A DNA stretch of 64,000 bases from Paraferrimonas sedimenticola. GTDB lineage: Bacteria > Pseudomonadota > Gammaproteobacteria > Enterobacterales > Shewanellaceae. Below are positions 49,166 through 57,648 of this stretch, piece by piece. A program made the translations under genes and the position numbers. Every line of letters starts with the position of its first letter. Within the stretch, counting starts at the first letter, position 1. Under the pieces are notes generated by a model. The model ran no database searches and had not been told where the DNA came from. It was given only the letters and a program-made list of their open reading frames with translations. The DNA lies in the NCBI RefSeq assembly GCF_002282855.1, contig NZ_NRIR01000002.1:1-64000 (forward strand), given 5' to 3'.

Positions 49166-51766
49166 CTACTGGTGTTGGGCTAAAAAGTCCTGCGCGAAGC
49201 GCTGCAGTACACCACCGGCCGAGTAGATCGCCACCTCTTCGGCGGTATCCAAGCGACAAGTCGCAGGTACTTCCACCACTTCGCCATTGTCGCGAGTGAT
49301 GATGACTTTTAGGGTGGCACCTGGGGTTGGCTCACCGACAACGTCATAGGTTTCACGACCGTCAAGCGCCAGCGTCTTGCGGTTGGTGCCCGCCTGAAAC
49401 TGCAGCGGTAGTACACCCATGCCCACCAAGTTAGTGCGGTGAATACGCTCAAAACCTTCCGCCAGAATCACTTCGACACCAGCTAGGCGCACGCCTTTAG
49501 CGGCCCAGTCACGGGAAGAACCCTGACCATAGTCAGCACCGGCCACAATAATCAGGTTTTGGCCGCGCTCCATGTAGGTTTCAATCGCTTCCCACATGCG
49601 AGTCACTTTACCCTCTGGCTCAATTCGCGCTAGCGAACCTTGCTTGACTTCACCGTTTTCCCGCACCATTTCGTTAAACAGTTTGGGGTTGGCAAAGGTC
49701 GCACGTTGGGCGGTTAAGTGATCGCCGCGGTGGGTGGCGTAAGAGTTAAAGTCTTCTTCTGGCAGTCCCATTTTCGCCAAGTATTCACCGGCGGCGGAAC
49801 TGGCCAAAATTGCGTTCGACGGCGATAGGTGATCCGTGGTGATGTTGTCACCCAGAATCGCCAATGGACGCATGCCCTTAAGGGTACGAACCCCTGCCAG
49901 CGCGCCTTCCCAGTAAGGAGGACGACGAATATAGGTACTCATCTCGCGCCAGTCGTACAGGGGCGAGGTGGCTTGGCCGTAGTCGACTTTAAGGTCAAAC
50001 ATCGGCTGGTACACCTGCTTAAACTGCTCAGGCTTCACCGCTTGGTCGATGATGGCATCGATTTCGGCGTCACTTGGCCAAAGGTCCATCAAGCGAATCG
50101 GATTGCCTTGGCTGTCGTGTCCGAGCACGTCTTTTTCGATGTCAAAGCGCACGCTACCAGCGATGGCATAAGCCACGACTAGCGGCGGTGAGGCCAAGAA
50201 CGCCTGCTTGGCGTATGGGTGAATACGACCATCGAAGTTACGGTTACCAGACAACACGGCAGTAGAGTACAGGTCGCGGTCGATGATCTGCTGCTGAATG
50301 TCAGGCTCTAGCGCACCGCTCATGCCGTTACAGGTGGTACAGGCATACGCTACGATCCCAAAACCGAGCTGCTCAAGCTCGCCCAGTAAGTCCGCGTGCT
50401 CAAGATACAGCTTGGCTACCTTTGAACCTGGAGCGAATGAAGTTTTCACCCAAGGCTTGCGCGCCAGACCTAACTGATTGGCTTTCTTGGCCACCAAACC
50501 TGCAGCAATCACGTTGCGCGGGTTTGAGGTATTGGTGCAGCTGGTGATAGCAGCGATGATAACGGCGCCATCAGGCATGTTATCGCGAGTCGCTTCTGAC
50601 AAGTCGGTGTCGTTGGCAATCCCGCGCTCGGCCAACTCGGCGGTAGGCAGACGACGGTGCGGGTTAGAGGGGCCGGCTAGGTTGCGTTCAACCGTAGACA
50701 GGTCAAACTCCAACACGCGCTCGTACTCGGCTTCCACCATGGCATCGGCCCACAAACCGGTTTGCTTGGCGTAGGCTTCTACCAGTTGTACTTGCTCAGG
50801 CTCACGACCGGTGAGTTTGAGATAGTCGATGGTTTGCTGGTCGATGTAGAACATACCCGCACTGGCACCGTACTCTGGGGTCATGTTGGCAATGGTAGCG
50901 CGATCGCCAATGGTAAGGTTGTTAGTGCCTTCACCAAAGAACTCTAGGTAGCTAGACACCACGCGTTGTTCGCGCAGGAACTCGGTGATTGCCAGCACCA
51001 TATCGGTAGCAGTGATCCCGGGTTTGCGCTCGCCAACCAGCTTAACGCCGACGATGTCCGGCAGGCGCATCATAGAGGCGCGGCCTAGCATCACGCTTTC
51101 CGCTTCTAAACCTCCCACACCAATGGCGATAACGCCCAAAGCGTCCACGTGTGGGGTATGGCTGTCGGTACCTACACAGGTATCTGGGAAGGCAATACCA
51201 TCGCGGTTTTGGATCACCGGCGACATCTTTTCCAAATTAATTTGGTGCATGATGCCGTTACCCGCAGGAATAACGTCAACGTTTTCAAAGGCGGTTTTGG
51301 TCCACTCGATGAAGTGGAATCTGTCTTCGTTGCGGCGATCTTCAATGGCGCGGTTTTTCTCAAAGGCCTCTGGGTCGAAACCGGCGTGTTCTACCGCTAG
51401 TGAGTGGTCAACAATCAGTTGGGTAGGTACCACAGGGTTGACTTGGGCTGGGTCGCCGCCTTTGTCGGCAATTGCATCGCGAAGGCCTGCTAGGTCAACG
51501 AGCGCAGTTTGGCCAAGAATGTCGTGACACACCACTCGCGCTGGGTACCAAGGGAAGTCCAGGGTGCGCTTGCGGGAAATCAGTTGGTCTAGGTAATCGT
51601 TAAGGCTCGCGGGCTCGGCGCGGCGCACCAATTGCTCGGCGAGTACTTTGGAGGTGTACGGCAGTTTGGCGTAAGCCCCTGGGGAGAGTTGCTCAACGGC
51701 CTCTTGGGTGTCGTAAAAGTCTACCTGAAATCCAGGTAGCGACTTGCGGAAATTCTTATTATTCAT
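49166..51766 (-). CDS. acnD: 2-methylcitrate dehydratase, Fe-S type (AcnD)
   Basis: 866 aa aconitase-family [4Fe-4S] enzyme. It dehydrates 2-methylcitrate to trans-2-methylaconitate, the substrate of PrpF, replacing PrpD. The cluster ligands are seen in AITSCTNTSNPRN and YACTTCNGMSG; substrate-site segments include VGTDSHTPHVDALG and QGSSRDWAAKG. Length is as expected for AcnD and shorter than AcnA/AcnB. Located between prpC and prpF. Confidence 0.96.
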   Translation of the reverse strand: MNNKNFRKSLPGFQVDFYDTQEAVEQLSPGAYAKLPYTSKVLAEQLVRRAEPASLNDYLDQLISRKRTLDFPWYPARVVCHDILGQTALVDLAGLRDAIADKGGDPAQVNPVVPTQLIVDHSLAVEHAGFDPEAFEKNRAIEDRRNEDRFHFIEWTKTAFENVDVIPAGNGIMHQINLEKMSPVIQNRDGIAFPDTCVGTDSHTPHVDALGVIAIGVGGLEAESVMLGRASMMRLPDIVGVKLVGERKPGITATDMVLAITEFLREQRVVSSYLEFFGEGTNNLTIGDRATIANMTPEYGASAGMFYIDQQTIDYLKLTGREPEQVQLVEAYAKQTGLWADAMVEAEYERVLEFDLSTVERNLAGPSNPHRRLPTAELAERGIANDTDLSEATRDNMPDGAVIIAAITSCTNTSNPRNVIAAGLVAKKANQLGLARKPWVKTSFAPGSKVAKLYLEHADLLGELEQLGFGIVAYACTTCNGMSGALEPDIQQQIIDRDLYSTAVLSGNRNFDGRIHPYAKQAFLASPPLVVAYAIAGSVRFDIEKDVLGHDSQGNPIRLMDLWPSDAEIDAIIDQAVKPEQFKQVYQPMFDLKVDYGQATSPLYDWREMSTYIRRPPYWEGALAGVRTLKGMRPLAILGDNITTDHLSPSNAILASSAAGEYLAKMGLPEEDFNSYATHRGDHLTAQRATFANPKLFNEMVRENGEVKQGSLARIEPEGKVTRMWEAIETYMERGQNLIIVAGADYGQGSSRDWAAKGVRLAGVEVILAEGFERIHRTNLVGMGVLPLQFQAGTNRKTLALDGRETYDVVGEPTPGATLKVIITRDNGEVVEVPATCRLDTAEEVAIYSAGGVLQRFAQDFLAQHQ

Positions 51767-51789
51767 GGGCTCACCAATAAAACTGGGTG

Positions 51790-51819
51790 AAAAACAGCGG
51801 CCAACAGGTGTTGGCCGCT
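51790..51819 (-). terminator. Intra-operonic terminator between prpC and acnD
   Basis: AGCGGCCAAC (51796-51805) with GTTGGCCGCT (51810-51819), loop AGGT, and on minus a following GTTTTT. A ten-base perfect stem just past the prpC stop. Confidence 0.85.
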
Positions 51820-51824
51820 AGCTG

Positions 51825-52949
51825 TTAGCGTTCGCTCAAAGGAACCACGTTACGCGGCTCGACACCAACGTAGTCGGCGCTTGGGCGAATGATGCGGTTG
51901 TTGGCACGTTGCTCAAACACGTGCGCAGCCCAACCGGTCAAACGCGAGCATACGAAAATCGGAGTGAACAGCTTGGTCGGAATGCCCATGAAGTGATAGG
52001 CCGAGGCGTGGAAGAAGTCAGCGTTACAGAACAGCTTCTTCTGCTCCCACATAAAGCTCTCACAAGCCTCTGAAACTTTGTACAGACGCTCGTCGCCAAA
52101 CTCTTTTGACAGCTTTTCAGACCAGGCTTTGATGATGCCATTGCGCGGGTCTGACTCGCGGTAAATGGCGTGGCCAAAGCCCATGATCTTGTCTTTGTTG
52201 GCCAGTTTTTGCGCCAGTACTTCGCGAGCGTGGTCTTCGTCTTTCAGATCTTCAATCAGCTCCATCGCCGCTTCGTTAGCACCACCGTGCAGTGGACCGC
52301 GCAGCGAGCCAATCGCACCCGCGATACAAGAGTGCATGTCGCTCAAGGTTGAGGCACATACGCGAGCGGTAAAGGTTGAGGCGTTAAACTCGTGCTCAGC
52401 GTACAAAATCAGTGACACGTCCATCACGCGAGCGTGCAACTCAGATGGCTTTTTACCGTGCAGCAAGTGCAGGAAGTAGGCGCCCAACTGATCGTCGTCG
52501 GTTTCCGTGATGATGCGATCGCCAAAGTGGCTATAGCGGTACCAGTAGCAAATGATGGCCGGGAAAGTGGCCAACAAGCGATCCGCTACGTCTTGCTGTT
52601 CCGAGAAGTCCGCTTCGGTTTCTAGGTTACCTAGCATGCTCACGCCGGTACGCATGACATCCATTGGGTGGGCGTCGGCAGGAATGCGCTCAAGCACTTC
52701 TTTGAGCGGGCGCGGCAGGCTGCGCATGGACTTTAGGCGCTCGCGGTAAGCGGTAAGTTGTTCGCTGTTTGGCAGCTCACCGTAGAACAACAAGTAAGCC
52801 ACTTCTTCAAAGCTCACGCTTTCGGCCAAATCCGAAATGTCATAGCCGCGGTAGGTCAGGCCGGTGCCTGATTGACCAACGGTACTTAGGGCAGTTTCAC
52901 CTGCGCTCTGGCCACGAAGGCCGGCGCCGCTGAGTTTCTTATCAACCAT
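51825..52949 (-). CDS. prpC: 2-methylcitrate synthase PrpC
   Basis: 374 aa citrate-synthase-family enzyme. It condenses propionyl-CoA with oxaloacetate. GLTYRGYDISDLAES near the N-terminus, RGPLHGGANEAAM, catalytic-His segment GFGHAIYRESDPR and, near the end, HVFEQRANNRIIRPSADYVG are visible. AAGGA site before the ATG; 11 bases after prpB. Confidence 0.96.
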   Translation of the reverse strand: MVDKKLSGAGLRGQSAGETALSTVGQSGTGLTYRGYDISDLAESVSFEEVAYLLFYGELPNSEQLTAYRERLKSMRSLPRPLKEVLERIPADAHPMDVMRTGVSMLGNLETEADFSEQQDVADRLLATFPAIICYWYRYSHFGDRIITETDDDQLGAYFLHLLHGKKPSELHARVMDVSLILYAEHEFNASTFTARVCASTLSDMHSCIAGAIGSLRGPLHGGANEAAMELIEDLKDEDHAREVLAQKLANKDKIMGFGHAIYRESDPRNGIIKAWSEKLSKEFGDERLYKVSEACESFMWEQKKLFCNADFFHASAYHFMGIPTKLFTPIFVCSRLTGWAAHVFEQRANNRIIRPSADYVGVEPRNVVPLSER

Positions 52950-52959
52950 GGGAGTGTCC

Positions 52960-53850
52960 TTACTTTTCGTTTTTTTGTTGTTGGAATAGGGTGTCTAGCT
53001 TGTCTTCGTAGGCGTGATAGCCCAAGAAATCATACAGCTCGGCACGAGTTTGCATGCTATCTACCATGGCGCGCTGGTGGCCGTCGTTCTTAAGCGCTTC
53101 AAGGGTCTTAAGTACGGCTGCGTTAGCGGCGCGGAAAGTGGTTAACGGGTATAGCACCATGTCGGCACCGGCTTCGGCTAACTGCTCTGTGCTAAATAGC
53201 TCGGTTTTACCAAACTCGGTCATGTTGGCCAGAATCGGTGCGTTAACCTGAGCGCGGAACTTGCGGTAGTGGTCTAACTCGGTCAGAGCTTCGGCAAAAA
53301 TCATGTCAGCACCGGCTTCAAGATAAGCGTTGGCGCGGTCGATACCCGCTTGTATGCCTTCGCCAGCAACCGCGTCGGTGCGAGCCATGATTACAAAGCT
53401 GTCGTCTTGGCGGGCGTCAACCGCGGCCTTGATGCGGTCGACCATCTCTTCGATAGAAACCACTTCTTTATTTGGACGGTGGCCGCAACGCTTTTGGGCG
53501 ACTTGGTCTTCCATATGAACCGCCGCCACTTGCGCGCGCTCAAACTCGCGAATGGTGCGCGCGATGTTAAACGCGCCACCCCAGCCGGTGTCGATGTCGA
53601 CCAGCAAAGGTAAATCAGTGACGGAAGTAATGCGGCTGGCGTCGGTGACCACGTCGTTCATAGAGGTCATGCCAAGATCCGGCATACCAAAAGAGGCGTT
53701 GGCTACACCGGCGCCCGATAGGTACAGAGCGTCAAAGCCGGTTTTCTCGGCCATCAGTGCAAAGTAGGCGTTTACGGTACCCACGATCTGTAGTGGATTG
53801 CTGTTTTCTACCGCTTGGCGAAAACGAGCGCCCGGAGTCAATTTAGTCAT
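52960..53850 (-). CDS. prpB: 2-methylisocitrate lyase PrpB
   Basis: 296 aa, isocitrate-lyase superfamily. It splits 2-methylisocitrate to pyruvate and succinate, the last step of the cycle. Metal-site LLVDIDTGWGG, catalytic motif KRCGH in VAQKRCGHRPNKE, and TEFGKTELF are present. Its start lies 8 bases inside the prpR gene (ATGACTAA), so it is translationally coupled to the regulator. Confidence 0.96.
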   Translation of the reverse strand: MTKLTPGARFRQAVENSNPLQIVGTVNAYFALMAEKTGFDALYLSGAGVANASFGMPDLGMTSMNDVVTDASRITSVTDLPLLVDIDTGWGGAFNIARTIREFERAQVAAVHMEDQVAQKRCGHRPNKEVVSIEEMVDRIKAAVDARQDDSFVIMARTDAVAGEGIQAGIDRANAYLEAGADMIFAEALTELDHYRKFRAQVNAPILANMTEFGKTELFSTEQLAEAGADMVLYPLTTFRAANAAVLKTLEALKNDGHQRAMVDSMQTRAELYDFLGYHAYEDKLDTLFQQQKNEK

Positions 53851-54520
53851 TGTGAAGTTCCTGTTCCATTTTTTGCTGTAATTTGCGGGCGGTGTTTTTC
53901 AGCCCGGTTTGAATGTGGCGTTTCATCAGTAAGCTAGCCAACTCGCCATCGCCCTTGATAATGGCTTTGGCAATCGCGGCATGTTCTTCGATGGCGCGAG
54001 TTGGACGCGACTCTCCAGTGCACTGGTAGCGATACATGCGCACCAGGTGGTACAAGCCGCCGGTCAGGCTGTCTTGCAGGTAGCGGTTTTGGCTGGCTTG
54101 AATGATGCAATGATGAAAGTCGACGTCGTCGCTCATGTGAAAGTCGCGACCGTTTTGAAAGGCTTGGCTTTGTTGCTCGATGAGACGAGTGAGTTGTTGT
54201 TTTAAGTCTGTGGTGATGTGCTGTGCGGCTAACTGGCAGGCCATGCTCTCAAGCACGGCGCGCAACTCGTAAAGCTGGTGGAGCTCATCAAGGCTTAAAG
54301 CGGCGACTCGCGCGCCGACATTGGGTTGGCGCACGACCAGACGTTGTTGTTCTAGGGTCTGCAGGGCCTCGCGAAGGGGGCCGCGGGAAATGCCGTATTT
54401 GGCGGCCAAGGCTTGTTCATTGATCTTAGAGCCAGCCTCAAGCTCACCAGTGATGATGGCTTGTTGAATGGCCAGTGTCGCTTTGTCGGCCAGAGTGGTT
54501 GGCATTTTGTCGACAATCAA
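53843..54520 (-). CDS. prpR: GntR/FadR-family regulator of the methylcitrate operon
   Basis: 225 aa. Winged HTH at about residues 10-75 (GELEAGSKINEQALAAKYG, ISRGPLREALQTLEQQRLVV) and an all-helical FCD effector domain. Start choice: the TTG at 54520 has AAGGAA six bases upstream; the ATG at 54505 is next, and a GTG at 54565 is possible but unsupported. A TTGTCGACAA palindrome lies at 54507-54516, between the two best starts. As first gene of the prp operon it should repress itself and the pathway; this replaces the sigma54 PrpR of enterics. Confidence 0.87.
   Translation of the reverse strand: MIVDKMPTTLADKATLAIQQAIITGELEAGSKINEQALAAKYGISRGPLREALQTLEQQRLVVRQPNVGARVAALSLDELHQLYELRAVLESMACQLAAQHITTDLKQQLTRLIEQQSQAFQNGRDFHMSDDVDFHHCIIQASQNRYLQDSLTGGLYHLVRMYRYQCTGESRPTRAIEEHAAIAKAIIKGDGELASLLMKRHIQTGLKNTARKLQQKMEQELHND
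54507..54516. promoter_or_regulatory. Candidate PrpR operator 1
   Basis: TTGTCGACAA, a perfect palindrome at the very start of prpR. Similar sites recur three times upstream. Confidence 0.65.
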
Positions 54521-54589
54521 GTGTGATTCCTTCGCGGTTTTTAGGGTTATTGCGAGAGCTGTCACACAAATTAGGTGGTTTTGGTTATT

Positions 54590-54599
54590 TTGTCAACAA
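54590..54599. promoter_or_regulatory. Candidate PrpR operator 2
   Basis: TTGTCAACAA, 70 bases upstream of the prpR TTG start; likely within or next to its promoter. Confidence 0.65.
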
Positions 54600-54703
54600 T
54601 ACTTAAGTGGAAGGATTCGAGTTATATTCGAGCCGATCTGGCTTGTAGCCCCTTTAAGGCGGCGTTTTGCTTATTCTTTGAGCTAGATCAATTTATGCGC
54701 ACA

Positions 54704-54713
54704 TTGTCAACAA
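54704..54713. promoter_or_regulatory. Candidate PrpR operator 3
   Basis: TTGTCAACAA, flanked by A and T as in site 2 (ATTGTCAACAAT). Confidence 0.65.
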
Positions 54714-54721
54714 TCCAGGTT

Positions 54722-54731
54722 TTGTCGACAA
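54722..54731. promoter_or_regulatory. Candidate PrpR operator 4
   Basis: TTGTCGACAA, 18 bases from site 3 and touching the A/T tail of the terminator at 54731-54754. Confidence 0.65.
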
Positions 54732-54754
54732 AAAAGCCGGCGAATGCCGGCCTT
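54729..54754 (-). terminator. Terminator of the acyltransferase pair
   Basis: GCCGGC-GAAT-GCCGGC with AAG/CTT extension; minus transcript ends in six U. Nineteen bases past the stop of the acyltransferase gene. Confidence 0.88.
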
Positions 54755-54772
54755 GGTAGGAATCAGTGTTGA

Positions 54773-55714
54773 CTAAGCCGATTGGGATTTCACCTCAGGG
54801 TACACCTTTTGCTCAAGGCTAGACTCGCGCAAGCGTTCGGCAATCAGCGCGTCTTTTTCCGCCCAAAGTTTGTTGAGCCACTGTTGGAACTCGGCTCGGT
54901 AACTGGCCTCTTCTAAATAGCGCTGTGCGTCGATTTTCGGCGCGGGCATCGAGCGAATATGCACTTGTACCTGGGTCACTTCGCCACGCAGAATGGCGGC
55001 GAGAATGTCTGGCGCCGAGTCGGGGTAAATCAAAGTCACGTCCAGCATCTTATCGAACTGGCTGCCCAAGGTGGCCAAGGCGAATGCGATACCGCCGGCT
55101 TTTGGCTTAAGTAAATATTGATAAGGCGAATTTTGACGCTGGTGTTTTTTGGCTTCGTAGCGCGAGCCCTCAACAAAATTCATGATGCTGGTGGGCAAGT
55201 GCTTAAAGTGCTCGCAGGCTTTGCGAGTGCTTTCCATGTCCTTGCCTTTGAGATTAGGGTTCTTTTTGATTTGCGCAGGTGTGTGGCGACGCATAAAGGG
55301 CATATTCAGCGCCCAACAGCCCAACCCCAAGAATGGCACATAGATCAATGAGCGCTTCAAGAAGAACTTCAGCATGGGAATGCGGTGGCGGAACACATAG
55401 CAAAGGGCGGCGATGTCAAAGCCACTGAGGTGATTGGACACCACCAAGTACCAAGATTGGCGCGACAATTCGGTATCACCAGTGACTTTCCATTCGAGCT
55501 TGCAGGTGAGCTTGAGGATCAGACCATTGGTAATTGCCCAGCCGCGCATCAGCTCAGTCAGCCAATGGGACATCAGGTTGTTTAGGGTCTGCCCGGGTAG
55601 AATGAGCTTCACTAGGCCGCCGATAATGATAAGTGTTGCAAACACAATCGTGCTGAGGATAACCAAAGTGGTATTCAGCACATAAAGAATCGGAGCAGGT
55701 AAAAAATTTAGCAT
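54773..55714 (-). CDS. PlsC-type acyltransferase, second of pair
   Basis: 313 aa with two N-terminal hydrophobic stretches and the lysophosphatidate acyltransferase motifs: NHLSGFD (HX4D catalytic), FVEGSRY (equivalent of FPEGTR) and KAGGIAFAL (block 3/4 region). It should acylate lysophospholipid at the inner membrane. Similar along its length to the upstream gene product, a tandem duplication of some age. Its start overlaps that gene's stop by 7 bases. Confidence 0.88.
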   Translation of the reverse strand: MLNFLPAPILYVLNTTLVILSTIVFATLIIIGGLVKLILPGQTLNNLMSHWLTELMRGWAITNGLILKLTCKLEWKVTGDTELSRQSWYLVVSNHLSGFDIAALCYVFRHRIPMLKFFLKRSLIYVPFLGLGCWALNMPFMRRHTPAQIKKNPNLKGKDMESTRKACEHFKHLPTSIMNFVEGSRYEAKKHQRQNSPYQYLLKPKAGGIAFALATLGSQFDKMLDVTLIYPDSAPDILAAILRGEVTQVQVHIRSMPAPKIDAQRYLEEASYRAEFQQWLNKLWAEKDALIAERLRESSLEQKVYPEVKSQSA

Positions 55715-56613
55715 GCCTGGGTGTCACTCACGGGTTGTTTTAATCGGGCGATGGTATTGTCTTTTTCCTGCCAAACGCCATTCAACCATTGCTGGAAAGA
55801 TTGCTTAAAGGCACGGTCAGACGTGTAGTCGCCACGTAGGCTCGCATCGACACTGCGAAGTTTAATGTCGACTTTGGCCTCGCTGAATTGGCCGCTCAAA
55901 AACTCCCAAAAAGTAGGGCGTCCATTGGGGTAAACAATAGTGACATCCAACAAGTGATTGATGCGCTCATCCATAGCCGCAAGCGCAAACGCTAGCCCGC
56001 CAGCGCGAGGACGCAATAGATGCTGATACTGAGGTGCCTGTTTGCGGTACTTGTCTTCGGTAAAGCGCGTGCCCTCAACGAAATTCATAATGCTCACCGG
56101 CTGGTGTTGGAACTGAGCACAAGACGCTTTGGTGGTTTCGATATCCTTGCCGCGCAACTTGGGGTTTTTGCGCAACTGTGCGGCGGTGTAGCGACGCATG
56201 AATGGGAAATCTAGTGCCCACCAAGCCAAACCCAAAACCGGCACGTAAAGCAGTTCTTTTTTTAGAAAGAATTTGAGAAACGGCACTTTGCCGCCCAGTA
56301 TTCGCTGCAATACCAGAATGTCGACCCAAGTTTGGTGGTTGGCTATCACCATATACCAGTCGGACTTAGAGAGATTGACGTCGCCACTGACTTGTACCTT
56401 GTACGGATGACTTAGGTCTTGGATCCAACCATTCACTTTGACCCAAGAAGCCGCCGCTGCATCGATAATCAGAGTGCAACCTTTGCGAAGCAGACGAATT
56501 GGGATCAGCTTAATCAGTCCGAACAGCAGAATCGGTACTACCCAAAAAAGCGTGTTAAGCGTGTACAAGCTAAAGGAAAATAGGGCGATTAAAGGCCGCA
56601 ACAGCGCGGTCAT
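55708..56613 (-). CDS. yihG: PlsC-type acyltransferase, YihG-like
   Basis: 301 aa. Same layout as the downstream paralogue: N-terminal membrane segments, NHQTWVD (HX4D), FVEGTRF and RAGGLAFAL. E. coli YihG, a lysophosphatidate acyltransferase with a role in cis-vaccenate placement, is the nearest named match. Strong GGAGAGA site before the ATG. Confidence 0.85.
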   Translation of the reverse strand: MTALLRPLIALFSFSLYTLNTLFWVVPILLFGLIKLIPIRLLRKGCTLIIDAAAASWVKVNGWIQDLSHPYKVQVSGDVNLSKSDWYMVIANHQTWVDILVLQRILGGKVPFLKFFLKKELLYVPVLGLAWWALDFPFMRRYTAAQLRKNPKLRGKDIETTKASCAQFQHQPVSIMNFVEGTRFTEDKYRKQAPQYQHLLRPRAGGLAFALAAMDERINHLLDVTIVYPNGRPTFWEFLSGQFSEAKVDIKLRSVDASLRGDYTSDRAFKQSFQQWLNGVWQEKDNTIARLKQPVSDTQAC

Positions 56614-56745
56614 AATTCTCTCCGCAAAAAATAATCAGCGCTCATTTTAATGACAGCGCACTGCACTCACAAGAGGGGGGAGGTCTGACTAGCCTAAAGG
56701 CGTTGTGGATTTGTGAGCCGAGAGCGCTAAATTAGGCCTTGTTGA

Positions 56746-57006
56746 CTAGCCGCGCTGATCAAATCCAGTGCCTTTGCCAATTCGTCCCGCATCAAGCGCT
56801 TCGGAGAAAATCAGGCAGCTTCTACTGGCCTTTTCCAGTGCCGGGTAGTTTGGATCTTCAAGGGTGCGCGTTAGGGCGTGACAATAGGTGGCACCGATTT
56901 GCTCATCGCAGTGGGCCATAATGGCGTCCATGACCTTGCTCGCCTGAAGGGCGTAGTCATCGGCGATTACGGCAGCGAATAGGGACTTGGCTAACAGCTC
57001 TGGCAT
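56746..57006 (-). CDS. Small hypothetical protein
   Basis: 86 aa from the ATG at 57006 (AAGAG upstream); a TTG at 57033 would add nine lysine-rich residues. MPELLAKSLFAAVIADDYAL, three cysteines, then GRIGKGTGFDQRG. Helical by eye, no membrane segment or signal. Family not recognised. Confidence 0.6.
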   Translation of the reverse strand: MPELLAKSLFAAVIADDYALQASKVMDAIMAHCDEQIGATYCHALTRTLEDPNYPALEKASRSCLIFSEALDAGRIGKGTGFDQRG

Positions 57007-57141
57007 GGGGTAACTCTTTTTTTTATTTAGCAATTTACTTGGTTTTTAAAGTACTGCCTAGGGCTTTTGTGGCTTTCTGAGAGCTGGGCAAGGGCAAATC
57101 CGCTTGCTACACTGCCGCCATCAATTGAACAGGGCATTATC

Positions 57142-57600
57142 ATGACCAAATTCTATACCGCCGAGCGTTTACAAGCGCTAAAACTGCAAGCGGCTGAAGC
57201 CCCGCGCAAACGCGCCAACCTCAATATTCACGACAGCTTGGGCGCAACCGTGCAAAAGCTGTTTATCACCACCGAACCTGGTACTTACATTCGTCCGCAC
57301 AAGCACAACAAGTGGGAGTTGTTTGTGGTGCTTGATGGTGCCATCGACTTATTGCTGTTCGATGAGCAAGGCGAAGTTACTGCTGTGCACCCGATGGGCG
57401 CAGAGGCTTTGCGCGCGGTGGAGATCGCGGCGGACACATGGCACAGCTACGCGGTACGAGAGAGTGGCACTCTGGCAATAGAAGTGAAACAAGGGCCGTA
57501 TGACCCAGATGCACCGGCGGACTTTGCGCCTTGGGCACCGGCAGAAGGGGAAGAAGGCTGGCAAGAGTATCTTGCCAAAATGGAAGCCGCCCAAGCTTAA
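57142..57600 (+). CDS. WbuC-family cupin metalloprotein
   Basis: 152 aa from the ATG at 57142 (AGGG upstream); the open frame begins 25 codons earlier without support. Cupin motif 1 is IRPHKHNKWELFVVLDG (two His, one Glu for metal) and the second His comes in DTWHSYAV. WbuC-like proteins accompany O-antigen genes in enterics, but here the gene stands alone. Reaction unknown. Confidence 0.85.
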   Translation: MTKFYTAERLQALKLQAAEAPRKRANLNIHDSLGATVQKLFITTEPGTYIRPHKHNKWELFVVLDGAIDLLLFDEQGEVTAVHPMGAEALRAVEIAADTWHSYAVRESGTLAIEVKQGPYDPDAPADFAPWAPAEGEEGWQEYLAKMEAAQA

Positions 57601-57648
57601 GCGTTAGGTTCGCTCAAGCTTGAGCCCTGCTTTGAAGGCTTGTTTCGG

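Noticed and set aside
50985-51527. 180-codon open frame antisense to acnD
   Set aside because: Shadow of a clearly conserved aconitase-family gene.
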